A stretch of DNA of 64,000 nucleotides from Herbiconiux ginsengi (GCF_900107435.1 NZ_FNPZ01000004.1:62001-126000), one strand, 5' to 3'; positions 52,570 to 63,541 are shown, counted from the stretch's first letter. Made by a program: numbers and translations. Notes: generated by a model from the sequence alone, not told the origin.

Positions 52570-54380
52570 CAGTACTTCCTCTCCATCGGCTGGTAGCGCG
52601 TGATCACCACGGGCTTCCAGTCGAGCCGGATGTGGTCGGCGGCATCACTCGAGTGCGGGTCTCCGGAGAGATACGCCATCGTGTGCTTCATGTAGGTCTC
52701 GTCGTCGCGCTTCGGGTAGTCGTCGCGCATGTGGCCGCCGCGGCTCTCCTGGCGGTTGCGGGCCGAGAACACCACGACCTCGGCGAGGTCGAGCAGGAAC
52801 CCGAGCTCGATCGCCTCGAGCAGGTCGGTGTTGAAGCGCTTGCCTTTGTCTTGCACCTGGATGTTGCGGTAGCGGTCGCGGAGGCGATGGATCGTCGCAG
52901 TGACGGCGGCCAGCGACTCGTCGGTGCGGAACACCTGGGCGTTCTTGTCCATCTCGTCTTGCAGCTCTTTGCGGATGGCGGCGATGCGCTCGGTGCCGGT
53001 TCCGTTGCGGAGCGACGCCACGAGCGACACGATCGCGCCGGCCGGGTTCTCGGGCAGCGGCGTGAAGTCCACGGTCTGCACGTATTCGGCGGCGTTGTTG
53101 CCCGAGCGCTTGCCGAACACGTTGATGTCGAGCAGCGAGTTGGTGCCGAGGCGGTTCGAGCCGTGCACCGAGACGCAGGCGCACTCGCCCGCGGCGTAGA
53201 GGCCGGGAACGACGGTGTCGTTGTCGCTGAGCACCTCGGCCTTGATGTTGGTGGGGATGCCGCCCATCGCGTAGTGGGCCGTGGGCATCACGGGCACCGG
53301 CTCCACCACGGGGTCGACACCGAGGTAGGTGCGGGCGAACTCGGTGATGTCGGGGAGCTTCGTCTCGAGCACCTCGGCGCCGAGGTGGGTGCAGTCGAGC
53401 AGCACGTAATCCTTGTGCGGACCGGCGCCGCGACCCTCCGCGACCTCTTGCACCATGCAGCGGGCGACGATGTCGCGCGGCGCCAGGTCTTTGATGGTGG
53501 GGGCGTAGCGCTCCATGAAGCGCTCACCGGAGGCGTTGCGGAGGATCGCTCCCTCGCCTCGCGCTCCCTCGGTGAGCAGGATGCCGAGCCCCGCCAATCC
53601 GGTCGGGTGGAACTGGAAGAACTCCATGTCCTCGAGCGGCAGGCCCTTGCGCCAGATGATGCCGACACCGTCGCCTGTGAGCGTGTGGGCGTTCGAGGTG
53701 GTCTTGTAGATCTTGCCGAAGCCGCCGGTGGCGAAGATGACGGCCTTCGCCTGGAAGACGTGGATCTCGCCCGTCGACAGCTCGTACGCGACGACGCCGG
53801 AGGGCTTGTCGACGCCATCCACGTTCGTCATCACCAGGTCGAGCACGTAGTACTCGTTGAAGAAGTTGATGCCGAGGCGCACGCAGTTCTGGAAGAGGGT
53901 CTGCAGGATCATGTGACCCGTGCGGTCGGCCGCGTAGCAGGCCCGGCGAACGGGTGCCTTGCCGTGGTCGCGGGTGTGGCCGCCGAAGCGCCGCTGGTCG
54001 ATCTTGCCCTCGGGGGTGCGGTTGAAGGGCAGGCCCATGTTCTCGAGGTCGATGACCGCGTCGATGGCCTCCTTCGCGAGGATCTCGGCGGCATCCTGGT
54101 CGACCAGGTAGTCGCCGCCCTTCACCGTGTCGAAGGTGTGCCACTCCCAATTGTCTTCCTCGACGTTCGCGAGGGCGGCGGCCATGCCGCCCTGCGCCGC
54201 GCCCGTGTGGGAGCGGGTGGGGTAGAGCTTCGAGATGACGGCGGTCTTGGCCTTCGGCCCCGCCTCGATGGCGGCGCGCATGCCGGCGCCGCCGGCGCCT
54301 ACGATCACGATGTCGAATTGGTGGTAATGCACGCCGTCGATCACGGCGCCGTCTTCGTACTGGGTCACAGGCTCACTCAT
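52569..54380 (-). CDS. sdhA: Succinate dehydrogenase flavoprotein subunit
   Basis: A 603-residue FAD protein oxidising succinate to fumarate. The dinucleotide fold is [13 protein letters not shown] (about 25-37), the FAD-linking His lies in [10 protein letters not shown], and the catalytic region has HPTGL and [11 protein letters not shown]. Length and motifs match the SdhA family. It lies 19 nt after sdhD. Confidence 0.97.
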   Translation of the reverse strand: MSEPVTQYEDGAVIDGVHYHQFDIVIVGAGGAGMRAAIEAGPKAKTAVISKLYPTRSHTGAAQGGMAAALANVEEDNWEWHTFDTVKGGDYLVDQDAAEILAKEAIDAVIDLENMGLPFNRTPEGKIDQRRFGGHTRDHGKAPVRRACYAADRTGHMILQTLFQNCVRLGINFFNEYYVLDLVMTNVDGVDKPSGVVAYELSTGEIHVFQAKAVIFATGGFGKIYKTTSNAHTLTGDGVGIIWRKGLPLEDMEFFQFHPTGLAGLGILLTEGARGEGAILRNASGERFMERYAPTIKDLAPRDIVARCMVQEVAEGRGAGPHKDYVLLDCTHLGAEVLETKLPDITEFARTYLGVDPVVEPVPVMPTAHYAMGGIPTNIKAEVLSDNDTVVPGLYAAGECACVSVHGSNRLGTNSLLDINVFGKRSGNNAAEYVQTVDFTPLPENPAGAIVSLVASLRNGTGTERIAAIRKELQDEMDKNAQVFRTDESLAAVTATIHRLRDRYRNIQVQDKGKRFNTDLLEAIELGFLLDLAEVVVFSARNRQESRGGHMRDDYPKRDDETYMKHTMAYLSGDPHSSDAADHIRLDWKPVVITRYQPMERKY

Positions 54381-54399
54381 ACTGATTGGCTGGCTCTAA

Positions 54400-54849
54400 C
54401 TAGTTGACGGGGCAGAACGACGGCAGCAGATCTGCCGGGGAGCCCGCAGGGCACGGGTCGAAGGTGAAGATCACGAGCGTTCCGAGCACGATCTCGGCCA
54501 CCACGGCGACCAGGATGCCGGCGAGCAGGATCTTGCGGGTGAGCGCTCGCGTGGCGTAGTCGTTCACGATGGTGCGCATCCCGTTGCCACCGTGGATCAT
54601 CGCGAGCCAGAGCATCACGCAATCCCACACCTGCCAGAACGGATCGGACCACTTGCCGCCCACGAAGGCGAAGTCGATGGCCTTGATGCCGTCGCCGAGC
54701 CAGAGGTTCACGAAGAGGTGGCCGAAGATGAGGATGAGCAGCACCACGCCCGAGGCGCGCATGTAGATCCAGCCCCACTTCTCCCAGTTCACACCGCGTG
54801 AGCGGCGGACGGTGTGCGGGGCGCGGGGGGAGTCGATCGTCGTCGCCAT
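54400..54849 (-). CDS. sdhD: Succinate dehydrogenase membrane anchor SdhD
   Basis: A 149-residue protein with three membrane helices (about 30-50, 72-92, 110-130). The first helix contains IFGHLFVN, whose His is a likely haem b ligand. Start ATG 54849 overlaps the sdhC stop. Together with SdhC it anchors SdhAB and binds quinone. Confidence 0.93.
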   Translation of the reverse strand: MATTIDSPRAPHTVRRSRGVNWEKWGWIYMRASGVVLLILIFGHLFVNLWLGDGIKAIDFAFVGGKWSDPFWQVWDCVMLWLAMIHGGNGMRTIVNDYATRALTRKILLAGILVAVVAEIVLGTLVIFTFDPCPAGSPADLLPSFCPVN

Positions 54850-55262
54850 CAGTGACCGACCTCGCTGAACACGTTGATGAGGTGCCGCGGCGCGAAGCCG
54901 AGCATCGTCACGACCCAGAGGCCGATGACGATCCAGAACATGACCCGCTGGTACTTCGCGCCCTTCGACCAGAGGTCGATCAGGATGATGCGGATGCCGT
55001 TGAAGGCGTGGAACACGATCGCGGCCACCAGGGCGGTCTCGCCGAGACCCATGATCGGGTTCTTGTAGGTGTCGATGACCGCGTTGTAGGCACCAGGAGC
55101 GACCCGCACCATCGCGGTGTCGAGCACGTGCACGAGTAGGAAGAAGAAAATGGCGACGCCGGTGATGCGGTGCAGAACCCACGACCACATGCCCTCACGG
55201 CCGCGGTACAGGGTGCCTGCTGGCCGCCGCGGTGTCATCGTTCCCGCCGGATTATTGGGCAC
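54849..55262 (-). CDS. sdhC: Succinate dehydrogenase cytochrome b556 subunit SdhC
   Basis: A 137-residue protein with three membrane helices: about 29-50, 70-90 and 108-128. It has the family signature GMWSWVLHRITGV and LLVHVLDT with a haem-ligand His. The start is GTG 55262, chosen because AGGAGG lies about 7 nt upstream; the in-frame TTG 55268 is too close to it. It heads sdhCDAB. Confidence 0.93.
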   Translation of the reverse strand: MPNNPAGTMTPRRPAGTLYRGREGMWSWVLHRITGVAIFFFLLVHVLDTAMVRVAPGAYNAVIDTYKNPIMGLGETALVAAIVFHAFNGIRIILIDLWSKGAKYQRVMFWIVIGLWVVTMLGFAPRHLINVFSEVGH

Positions 55263-55371
55263 GAACAACCCTCCTTGGCTTCAGTAGGATTCGCGATCGC
55301 CCGCACGTCGAACGGTGCGCACTCGATCCACGACCGCTAGCAGTCTACGCTCAGAAATCACCGGATGCTTG

Positions 55372-55465
55372 TTAGGCAAGCCTTATTTGTATACATGACC
55401 GGACTGACGAGGATCCCGCGTAAACACACGCCGAGACGGGTGCTGAATACCAATTTGTATTCATG
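55372..55465. promoter_or_regulatory. sdh upstream region: DtxR-like palindrome and repeated ATTTGTAT motif
   Basis: TTAGGCAAGCCTTA (55372-55385) is a near-palindrome with AGGC-AA-GCCT core that partly resembles an iron-regulator (DtxR/IdeR) box. ATTTGTATACATG (55385-55397) recurs as ATTTGTATTCATG (55453-55465), 12 of 13 positions, and the second copy is embedded in the perfect inverted repeat GAATACCAATTTGTATTC (55445-55462) at the mannosyltransferase stop codon. Which proteins bind is unknown. Confidence 0.35.
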
Positions 55466-56642
55466 CATGTGAGCCGGCTGGAGTGCGCTTGCGCGTCTTC
55501 GCCGGGCTGGCGACCGAGGCGTAGTGCGCCATCAGCTCGTCGCACAGAGCCTCCCACGACTTGCCGATCACCGCTCGTCGACCGGCCTCGCCCATCCGCA
55601 TCCGGAGCGCCGGGTCTTCGACCAGGGAACGGATGCCTGTGCGCAGGTCGCCCGGGTCGTCGGGGTCGAAGAGGTAGCCGTTCTCCCCGTGCCGAACCAG
55701 GTCGATCGGCCCACCGGCCGCCGGCGCGACGACCGGGAGACCCGTCGCGTGCGCTTCTTGCAGGGTCTGCCCGAAGGTCTCCTCGGTGCCGGTGTGCACG
55801 AACACGTCGAAGCTCGCGTAGGCGTCGGCGAGCTGCTCCCCGGAGAGCCGCCCGAGGAACGTCACCGGCATGCCGCGGAGCAGGCCCCGGATGTGGTCGT
55901 CGCTCGGCCCGTCGCCCACGATCGCGAGATGGAGGTTCGGCAGGCCGCGGAGGGACGCCAGGCGTTCCAGGCCCTTCTCGGGCGCGATCCGGCCGACGTA
56001 GCCCACGACGGTGTCGCGGCCGGAGTGGCCGGCCCCGCCGGTGCCACCCGCGCCGCCCGCCAGCAGCGTGTTCAGCGCGCGGGCCGTGGGGCGCATCCGG
56101 TTGTTCGGGTGATAGCGGGTGAGGTCGACGCCGCGACCCCAGAGCTTGATGCGCTCGACGCCCGCGTTCTCGAGATCGCTCCGCGACGCCTGAGAGGGTG
56201 CGAGGGTGAGGTCGGCGCCGTCGTGGATCCAGCGCACGAAGCGCCAGGCGAGCTTGGATGCCGAACCGAGGCGGTTGCGCTTGGCGTAGCCCGCGACATC
56301 CGTCTGGAAGATGGCGACCGTCGGGATGCCGAGCCGGTTGGCGGCGGCGATGCCCTGCGCCCCGAGCAGGAACGGCGACGCGGCGTGCAGCACGTCGGGC
56401 GCGAACCTCGAGATCAGGCGGGCGACCTGGGCGTTGGGGATGCCCATGGGGAACTGCCGGTAGGCGACCGACGGCACCTGGTGCACCGGGAATCCGCGGT
56501 AGTGCGCGGGCGACCCCGCGGCCGGGGCGATCACGATCGCCTCGTGGCCGTGATCGGCCAGATAGTCCAGCACCTTGCAGACGCTGTTCGTGACTCCGTT
56601 GACGGTGGGAAGGAAACTCTCGCTGATGATCGCAACTCGCAT
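55461..56642 (-). CDS. GT4 GDP-mannose-dependent mannosyltransferase (MgtA/PimB'-like)
   Basis: A 393-residue glycosyltransferase of GT-B fold. N-terminal RVAIISESFLPTVNGVTNSV and acceptor-side HAASPFLLGAQG are typical of actinobacterial mannosyltransferases acting on glycolipids; the C-terminal donor site has VGYVGRIAPEKGLERL and the EX7E region GTEETFGQTLQEAHATG. A Gly-rich insert lies at about 250. ATG 56642 is chosen, because the protein begins there in the family. It is divergent from a GDP-mannose pyrophosphorylase gene, which supplies its donor. Confidence 0.9.
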   Translation of the reverse strand: MRVAIISESFLPTVNGVTNSVCKVLDYLADHGHEAIVIAPAAGSPAHYRGFPVHQVPSVAYRQFPMGIPNAQVARLISRFAPDVLHAASPFLLGAQGIAAANRLGIPTVAIFQTDVAGYAKRNRLGSASKLAWRFVRWIHDGADLTLAPSQASRSDLENAGVERIKLWGRGVDLTRYHPNNRMRPTARALNTLLAGGAGGTGGAGHSGRDTVVGYVGRIAPEKGLERLASLRGLPNLHLAIVGDGPSDDHIRGLLRGMPVTFLGRLSGEQLADAYASFDVFVHTGTEETFGQTLQEAHATGLPVVAPAAGGPIDLVRHGENGYLFDPDDPGDLRTGIRSLVEDPALRMRMGEAGRRAVIGKSWEALCDELMAHYASVASPAKTRKRTPAGSHA

Positions 56643-56812
56643 GACAGGCCTCCGCTTGTCGCCGTGCGGCCTCATCCGGCCACGTTCTGACGCTAAGAAG
56701 ACGAGGTGGACCGACGGTGACATCGAGGTGGCGCGCCGGTGAGCGTCTGGCTTCCATCGCAGGCGGACATCGGTGGTCACGGGCCTGACATCCGGCCGTC
56801 ATCGGCGCCGAT

Positions 56813-56818
56813 TAGGCT
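56813..56818 (+). promoter_or_regulatory. -10 element of the manC promoter
   Basis: TAGGCT ends 7 nt before ATG 56826. No Shine-Dalgarno sequence is present, so translation is probably leaderless. Confidence 0.5.
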
Positions 56819-56825
56819 GTGCCTC

Positions 56826-57947
56826 ATGAATTCCACCCCCTCCGCGCTCGACCGGCTCTACAGCGTCATCCCGGCAGGCGGGATCGGATCGCGGCTCTGG
56901 CCGCTCTCCCGTGCCGACGCGCCGAAGTTCCTGCACGACCTGAGCGGCTCCGGGCAGAGTCTGCTGCGCGACACCTGGGACAGGCTGGCGCCGCTCTCGG
57001 GTGAACAGCGGATCATGGTGGTCACCGGTCGCGCGCACCGCGCCGCCGTGGAGGAGCAGCTGCCCAACCTCGAAGACCTCAACGTGGTGCTCGAGAGCGA
57101 GCCGCGCGACTCCACCGCCGCGATCGTGCTCGCCGCCGCCATCCTCGAGCAGCGGGAGCCGGGCGTCATCGTCGGCTCGTTCGCCGCCGACCACGTCATC
57201 TCGAACCCCGATCGCTTCCGCGCCGCCGTCGTGCAGGCGGTCGCGGTGGCCGACGCGGGCTACATCGCGACCATCGGCATCACCCCGACAGATGCCGCGG
57301 TGGGCTTCGGCTACATCCGCACCGACGAGGAGCTCGCGATCGACGGAGCGCCCCGGGCGCTGCGGGTGGGGAACTTCGTCGAGAAGCCCGACCTCGCCAC
57401 CGCCCGGCGCTACCTCAGCTCGGGCAAGTACCTCTGGAACGCGGGCATGTTCATCGCCCGCGCCGACAAGCTGCTCGAACAGCTCGGCCTCACCGAGCCC
57501 GAGCTCCTCGCCGGCATCCTGGAGCTCGCCGAGGCCTGGGACACGCCGCGCCGCGGCATGGTGGTCGACCGCGTCTGGCCGACGTTGAAGAAGATCGCCA
57601 TCGACTACTCGATCGCCGAGCCGGCCGCCGCCGCGGGAACGCTCGCGGTCATCCCGGGCGACTTCGACTGGGACGACGTGGGCGACTTCGCCTCGATCGC
57701 CAAGCTGCACAGCGCCGGCCGGGGCAGCGAACTCGCCATCCTGGGCAAGAACGCGCGGGTGCTGGCCGACTCGTCGAGCGGCATCGTGGTCTCGCAGTCC
57801 AAGCGCGTGATCAGCCTCATCGGGGTGCACGACATCGTCGTGGTCGACACGCCGGATGCGCTGCTCGTGACGACCAGCGAGCATGCGCAGAGGGTGAAGT
57901 CGGTTGTGGATGCGTTGCGGGCTGGTGGGTCGGGGGACGTGCTGTAG
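56826..57947 (+). CDS. manC: Mannose-1-phosphate guanylyltransferase (GDP-mannose pyrophosphorylase)
   Basis: A 373-residue nucleotidyltransferase making GDP-mannose from mannose-1-phosphate and GTP. The nucleotide loop is VIPAGGIGSRLWPLSR (about 13-28), with PKFLHDL, ESEPRDSTAAI, ADHVI and FVEKPD further on and a C-terminal DWDDVGDF. It lacks the C-terminal isomerase domain of the bifunctional enzyme. It is divergent from a GDP-mannose-dependent mannosyltransferase. Confidence 0.95.
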   Translation: MNSTPSALDRLYSVIPAGGIGSRLWPLSRADAPKFLHDLSGSGQSLLRDTWDRLAPLSGEQRIMVVTGRAHRAAVEEQLPNLEDLNVVLESEPRDSTAAIVLAAAILEQREPGVIVGSFAADHVISNPDRFRAAVVQAVAVADAGYIATIGITPTDAAVGFGYIRTDEELAIDGAPRALRVGNFVEKPDLATARRYLSSGKYLWNAGMFIARADKLLEQLGLTEPELLAGILELAEAWDTPRRGMVVDRVWPTLKKIAIDYSIAEPAAAAGTLAVIPGDFDWDDVGDFASIAKLHSAGRGSELAILGKNARVLADSSSGIVVSQSKRVISLIGVHDIVVVDTPDALLVTTSEHAQRVKSVVDALRAGGSGDVL

Positions 57948-58106
57948 GAACTTGTAACCCTCCGCCTGGGGCGATTGAACTTGGTACCGCCTCGCCACTG
58001 CCCGCGCTGAGCTGCCCTGCCGGGTAGCTCGGCGCTCGTTGCTCGCGCCGCCGCTTCTGCGGCGCGAGGCGACATGTTCGGCTGAGGTCGCTGACGCGGC
58101 CTCGGC

Positions 58107-58202
58107 CTCACCCTGGGTCATCTGAGCGCGGCCCGCGGCTTTCGATCTCGTGCTCCTCACCCTGGGTCGTCGAGCGCGGTCCGCGGCTTTCGATCTCGGG
58201 CT
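58107..58202. repeat. Tandem 47-48 bp repeat in the manC-BMP gap
   Basis: Two copies, 58107-58154 and 58156-58202, share CTCACCCTGGGTC, GAGCGCGG, CCGCGGCTTTCGATCTCG and GCT with a few differences. The 285-bp gap (57948-58232) otherwise shows no gene. The GGGTC...GAGCG...TCGA layout resembles dispersed intergenic repeats that I associate with Microbacteriaceae. Confidence 0.7.
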
Positions 58203-58220
58203 GCCGTGGCGGGTGGTGCC

Positions 58221-58226
58221 TAGACT
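58221..58226 (+). promoter_or_regulatory. -10 element of the first BMP gene
   Basis: TAGACT ends 6 nt before ATG 58233; no ribosome binding site is visible, so the mRNA is probably leaderless. Confidence 0.5.
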
Positions 58227-58232
58227 TCCTTC

Positions 58233-59309
58233 ATGAGCAGAATGCGGATCGTTTCACTCGCCTCCGGGATTGTGGCCGGGGTCGTTCTCGTCGCACTGGC
58301 GGGGTGTGCGCCTGCGCCGACGGCGGGGACGGACGGGGCCACGGGGGATGCGGGGGAGTACTGCGCCCGGATGGTGACCAACTCCGGGGGGCTCGACGAC
58401 CGGTCGTTCAACCAGTCGAGCTGGGAGGGCATGCAGGCGGCGCAGAAGGAGTTCGGCATCGACGCCCAGGTGCTCGTGTCGACGGCCGAGACCGATCTCG
58501 CTCCGAACGTCACCCAGGCGGTGGACAGCGGATGCGGCTTCGTGCTCACCGTCGGCTTCGAGCTCGCCGACGCCACCCTCGCCGCGGCCGGTGAGAACCC
58601 CGACGTGCACTTCGCGATCGTCGACGAGACGGTCGACGCGCCCAACGTGAAGCCCATCCTGTTCGACACCGCCCAGGCCTCCTACCTCGCCGGCTATCTC
58701 GCGGCGGGGGTCTCGAAGACGGGCAAGGTGGCCACCTTCGGCGGCGGCAACCAGCCGCCCGTGACCTTGTTCATGGACGGGTTCGTCGACGGCGTCGCCA
58801 AGTACAACGAGGCGCACGGCAGGCAGGTACAGGTGCTCGGCTGGGACAAGGCGGCGCAGGACGGCGTGTTCACCGGTGACTTCGAAGACATCAACAAGGG
58901 CAAGACGGTGACACAGGGCTTCATCGACCAGGGCGCCGACGTCATCCTGCCGGTCGCCGGCCAGGTCGGCGAGGGCGCGGCCAACGCCGCCTCGGAGGCC
59001 GGCGGCGTGTCGATCATCTGGGTCGACAACGACGGATTCGAGACCCTGCCCGACGAATACCAGCCGATCGTGCTCACCAGCGTGATGAAGAACACCGGCG
59101 ACGCGGTGGTCGAGATCATCGGCGACGACATCGACGGATCATTCTCCCCCGAGCCCTTCGTCGGCACGCTGGAGAACGGAGGAGTGGCCCTCGCGCCCTT
59201 CCACGATCTGGCCTCCGCGGTGCCGAGCGAGCTCTCGGCCGAGATCGATGCGCTGAAGGCCGAGATCGTGGCAGGCACCATCGTGGTCGATTCGCCCTCG
59301 ACGCCGTAG
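58233..59309 (+). CDS. BMP family lipoprotein (nucleoside-binding, copy 1)
   Basis: A 358-residue solute-binding protein. The signal peptide ends in lipobox LAGC (Cys about 25). The mature part is a BMP/PnrA fold: VTNSGGLDDRSFNQSSWEGM, then APNVTQAVDSGCGFVLTVGF, LFDTAQASYLAGYLAAGV and FMDGFVDGVAKYN. Such proteins bind purine nucleosides for an ABC importer. A paralogue follows 200 bp downstream, then the ATPase and permeases. It has its own leaderless-type promoter. Confidence 0.92.
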   Translation: MSRMRIVSLASGIVAGVVLVALAGCAPAPTAGTDGATGDAGEYCARMVTNSGGLDDRSFNQSSWEGMQAAQKEFGIDAQVLVSTAETDLAPNVTQAVDSGCGFVLTVGFELADATLAAAGENPDVHFAIVDETVDAPNVKPILFDTAQASYLAGYLAAGVSKTGKVATFGGGNQPPVTLFMDGFVDGVAKYNEAHGRQVQVLGWDKAAQDGVFTGDFEDINKGKTVTQGFIDQGADVILPVAGQVGEGAANAASEAGGVSIIWVDNDGFETLPDEYQPIVLTSVMKNTGDAVVEIIGDDIDGSFSPEPFVGTLENGGVALAPFHDLASAVPSELSAEIDALKAEIVAGTIVVDSPSTP

Positions 59310-59509
59310 TCGCCGCCACCGCATCCGAAGGCGCCCGACCCTGTTTCATGCGGATGCAGTGGACATTTCGCGCAGATTACGACGTGATCGCGGCTTTGTA
59401 ACGCTTGCGACGCGAAGTCGGATCCCCCCTGTCGCGGGGCGTAACTTTCGGTAACGTGTCTCTCACACAGCACCTGCGCACCTTGCAGGGCAGCAACTTG
59501 GAGGACATC

Positions 59510-60592
59510 TTGAGCATCAATCTGCGCCGTGCCAGCCTGGTCGGCTTCGCCACCCTCGGGGTGGCCGCTCTTCTCGCCGGGTGTGCGTCCGCGCCGTCCG
59601 ACACCGCCTCGACCAGTGGCAGCGACACCGCGAGCGACTTCGTTCCCTGCATGGTCTCGGACTCGGGTGGATTCGACGACAAGTCGTTCAACCAGGCCGG
59701 CTACGAAGGCCTCAACGAAGCGGCCGACAAGCTGGGTGTCAAGCCCGTCACCGTCGAGTCCTCGGCCGACACCGACTTCGCCCCGAACATCGACCAGCTC
59801 GTCAGCGGTGGCTGCAACCTGATCATCTCGGTCGGCTTCCTCCTGGCCGACGCCACGAAGGCGGCCGCCGAGGCCAACACCGACGTGAACTTCTCGATCA
59901 TCGACGACTCGTCGATCGACCTGCCGAACGTGAAGCCGATCGTCTTCGACACCGCCCAGGCCGCGTTCCTCGCCGGGTACACCGCCGCGAGCTACAGCAA
60001 GTCGGGCACCGTCGGAACCTTCGGTGGCATGCAGATCCCGTCGGTCACCATCTTCATGGACGGCTTCGTCGACGGCGTGAACTACTACAACGAGCAGAAG
60101 GGCACGAGCGTCAAGGCCATCGGCTGGGACGTCGCGGCGCAGACCGGTTCGTTCACGGGTGGCTTCGCCGCCGGTGTCGAGGCCAAGACCGCGGCCCAGG
60201 GTCTCATCGACCAGGGTGCCGACGTCATCCTCCCCGTCGGTGGACCGATCTTCCTCTCTGCCGGTGAGGCGATCCGCGACTCCGGTAAAGACATCGCGCT
60301 GATCGGCGTCGACTCCGACAACTACGAGACCGCCCCTGACCTCAAGGACCTCTTCCTCACCTCGGTGCTGAAGGGCGTGAAGGCCGGTGTGGTCGACGTG
60401 GTCGACACCTCCGCGGCCGGCAACTTCGACGCCGAGCCCTTCATCGGAACCCTCGAGAACGACGGAGTGGGCATCGCCCCGTTCCACGACTTCGAGAGCA
60501 AGGTGAACCCCGACCTGCAGGGTGAGCTCGACGCCATCAAGGCCGGCATCATCGACGGCGCCATCCAGGTGGAGTCGCCCTCCACCCCGTAA
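59510..60592 (+). CDS. BMP family lipoprotein (nucleoside-binding, copy 2)
   Basis: A 360-residue paralogue of the upstream BMP protein, with lipobox LAGC and the same blocks (VSDSGGFDDKSFNQAGYEGL, APNIDQLVSGGCNLIISVGF, FMDGFVDGVNYYN). TTG 59510 is the start: GGAGG lies 5 nt upstream, unlike the leaderless copy 1. Both end in the shared V(D/E)SPSTP tail. A 14-bp terminator follows, so it is probably produced in excess of the membrane components. Confidence 0.93.
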   Translation: MSINLRRASLVGFATLGVAALLAGCASAPSDTASTSGSDTASDFVPCMVSDSGGFDDKSFNQAGYEGLNEAADKLGVKPVTVESSADTDFAPNIDQLVSGGCNLIISVGFLLADATKAAAEANTDVNFSIIDDSSIDLPNVKPIVFDTAQAAFLAGYTAASYSKSGTVGTFGGMQIPSVTIFMDGFVDGVNYYNEQKGTSVKAIGWDVAAQTGSFTGGFAAGVEAKTAAQGLIDQGADVILPVGGPIFLSAGEAIRDSGKDIALIGVDSDNYETAPDLKDLFLTSVLKGVKAGVVDVVDTSAAGNFDAEPFIGTLENDGVGIAPFHDFESKVNPDLQGELDAIKAGIIDGAIQVESPSTP

Positions 60593-60608
60593 CACCGGAA
60601 CATCGACG

Positions 60609-60641
60609 GTCGGGGGGACCAGCCTTGCTGGTCCCCCCGAC
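60609..60641 (+). terminator. Intrinsic terminator after BMP copy 2
   Basis: GTCGGGGGGACCAG (60609-60622) pairs with CTGGTCCCCCCGAC (60628-60641) around CCTTG, followed by TTCTTT. It separates binding-protein and transporter transcription. Confidence 0.9.
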
Positions 60642-60649
60642 TTCTTTAA

Positions 60650-60677
60650 TGGACACACTTCCGCAGGTAGGTAGATT
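60650..60677 (+). promoter_or_regulatory. Promoter of the importer ATPase gene
   Basis: TGGACA (60650-60655), a 16-bp spacer and TAGATT (60672-60677), which ends 6 nt before ATG 60684: a leaderless arrangement, directly after the terminator. Confidence 0.6.
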
Positions 60678-60683
60678 GACTCT

Positions 60684-62218
60684 ATGAAGCTCGAACTCCG
60701 GGGCATCACGAAGCGATTCGGTGCCCTCACCGCCAACGATCACATCGACCTCACCGTCGAGCCCGGCGAGATCCACTGTCTCCTCGGCGAGAACGGCGCC
60801 GGCAAATCAACATTGATGAACGTGCTCTACGGGCTCTACCAAGCCGACGAGGGCGAGATCGTGCTCGACGACGTCGTCCAGCACTTCGCCGGCCCCGGCG
60901 ACGCCATGAACGCCGGCATCGGCATGGTGCACCAGCACTTCATGCTCATCCCCGTCTTCACGGTCGCCGAGAACGTCATGCTCGGCCACGAGCAGACCGG
61001 TTTCGCCGGATTCCTCGACCTCTCCGCAGCGCGGCGGCGGGTGCGCGAGATCAGCGACCAGTTCGGTTTCGACGTCGATCCGGATGCGCTGGTCGACGAC
61101 CTGCCCGTCGGCGTGCAGCAGCGGGTCGAGATCATCAAGGCCCTGTCGCGGGATGCGAAGGTGCTGGTGTTCGACGAGCCGACCGCGGTGCTGACACCGC
61201 AGGAGACCGACGAGCTGATGGCGATCATGCGGCAGCTCAAGGAGGCCGGCACGTCGATCGTGTTCATCACCCACAAGCTGCGCGAGGTGCGCGAGGTGGC
61301 CGACCGGATCACCGTCATCCGCCTCGGCAAGGTGGTGGGCGAGGCCTCGCCCACGGCGACGAACGCCGAACTGGCGTCGCTGATGGTGGGTCGCGCGGTC
61401 GAGCTCACGGTGCACAAAGACCCGGCGAAGCCAGGCGCCCCGGCTCTCGTGGTCTCGAACCTCTCCGTCATCGACGCCCGCGGGCAGGTGGTGGTGAACG
61501 ACGTGTCCTTCGACGTGAAGGCGGGCGAGATCCTCGCCATCGCCGGCGTGCAGGGAAACGGACAGACCGAGCTCACCGAGGCGCTGATGGGTCTGCAGGA
61601 GCGCGTGACCGGCGAGGTCACCCTCGACGGCAAGTCGCTGAGCGGACTGTCGGTGCGGAAGGTGCTCGACTCGGGTGTCGGCTTCGTTCCGGAGGACCGC
61701 AAGGAAGACGGTCTCGTGGGCGAATTCACCATCGCCGAGAACCTCATGCTCGACCGCTCCAACGGGGCGCCGTTCGTCAAGGGCGGTGGCCTGCAACTGG
61801 CCTACCTCTCGACCTTCGCCGAAGAGAAGTCGAAGGAGTTCGACGTGCGTTCGCAGGGCATCGGCACCGAGGTGGGCCGACTCTCCGGCGGCAACCAGCA
61901 GAAGGTCGTGCTGGCGCGGGAGCTCTCGCGCGGGCTGCGACTGTTCGTGGCGGCGCAGCCGACCCGCGGCATCGACGTCGGGTCGATCGAGTTCGTGCAC
62001 AAGCGGATCGTCGCCACCCGCGACGAGGGCATCCCCGTGGTCGTGGTCTCGACCGAGCTCGACGAGGTGGTGGCGTTGGCCGATCGGATCGCGGTGATGT
62101 ATCGCGGCGGGATCGTCGGGATCGTTCCCGGCACCACCCCGCGCGACATCCTCGGCCTCATGATGGCGGGGGAGATCCCCGCCGGGGTCGAACCCCTCGA
62201 CCCGGAAGGAGCGGCCGC

Positions 62219-62222
<4 letters not shown>
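60684..62222 (+). CDS. Nucleoside-type ABC importer ATPase (two ATPase domains)
   Basis: A 512-residue protein with two fused ATPase domains, as in RbsA/NupA-type importers. Domain 1 (about 1-245) has Walker A GENGAGKS and a degenerate signature (DLPVGVQQRVEI) with Walker B LVFDEPTAVL. Domain 2 (about 255-512) has VQGNGQTE in the Walker A place and signature LSGGNQQK, with REL-SRGLRLFVAAQPTRGID. It overlaps the permease gene by 4 nt. Confidence 0.95.

Positions 62223-63537
<1,315 letters not shown>

Positions 63538-63541
<4 letters not shown>

Noticed and set aside
55372-55385. Calling the sdh upstream palindrome a definite DtxR/IdeR box
   Set aside because: Several consensus positions of the 19-bp box do not match; kept only as a tentative site.
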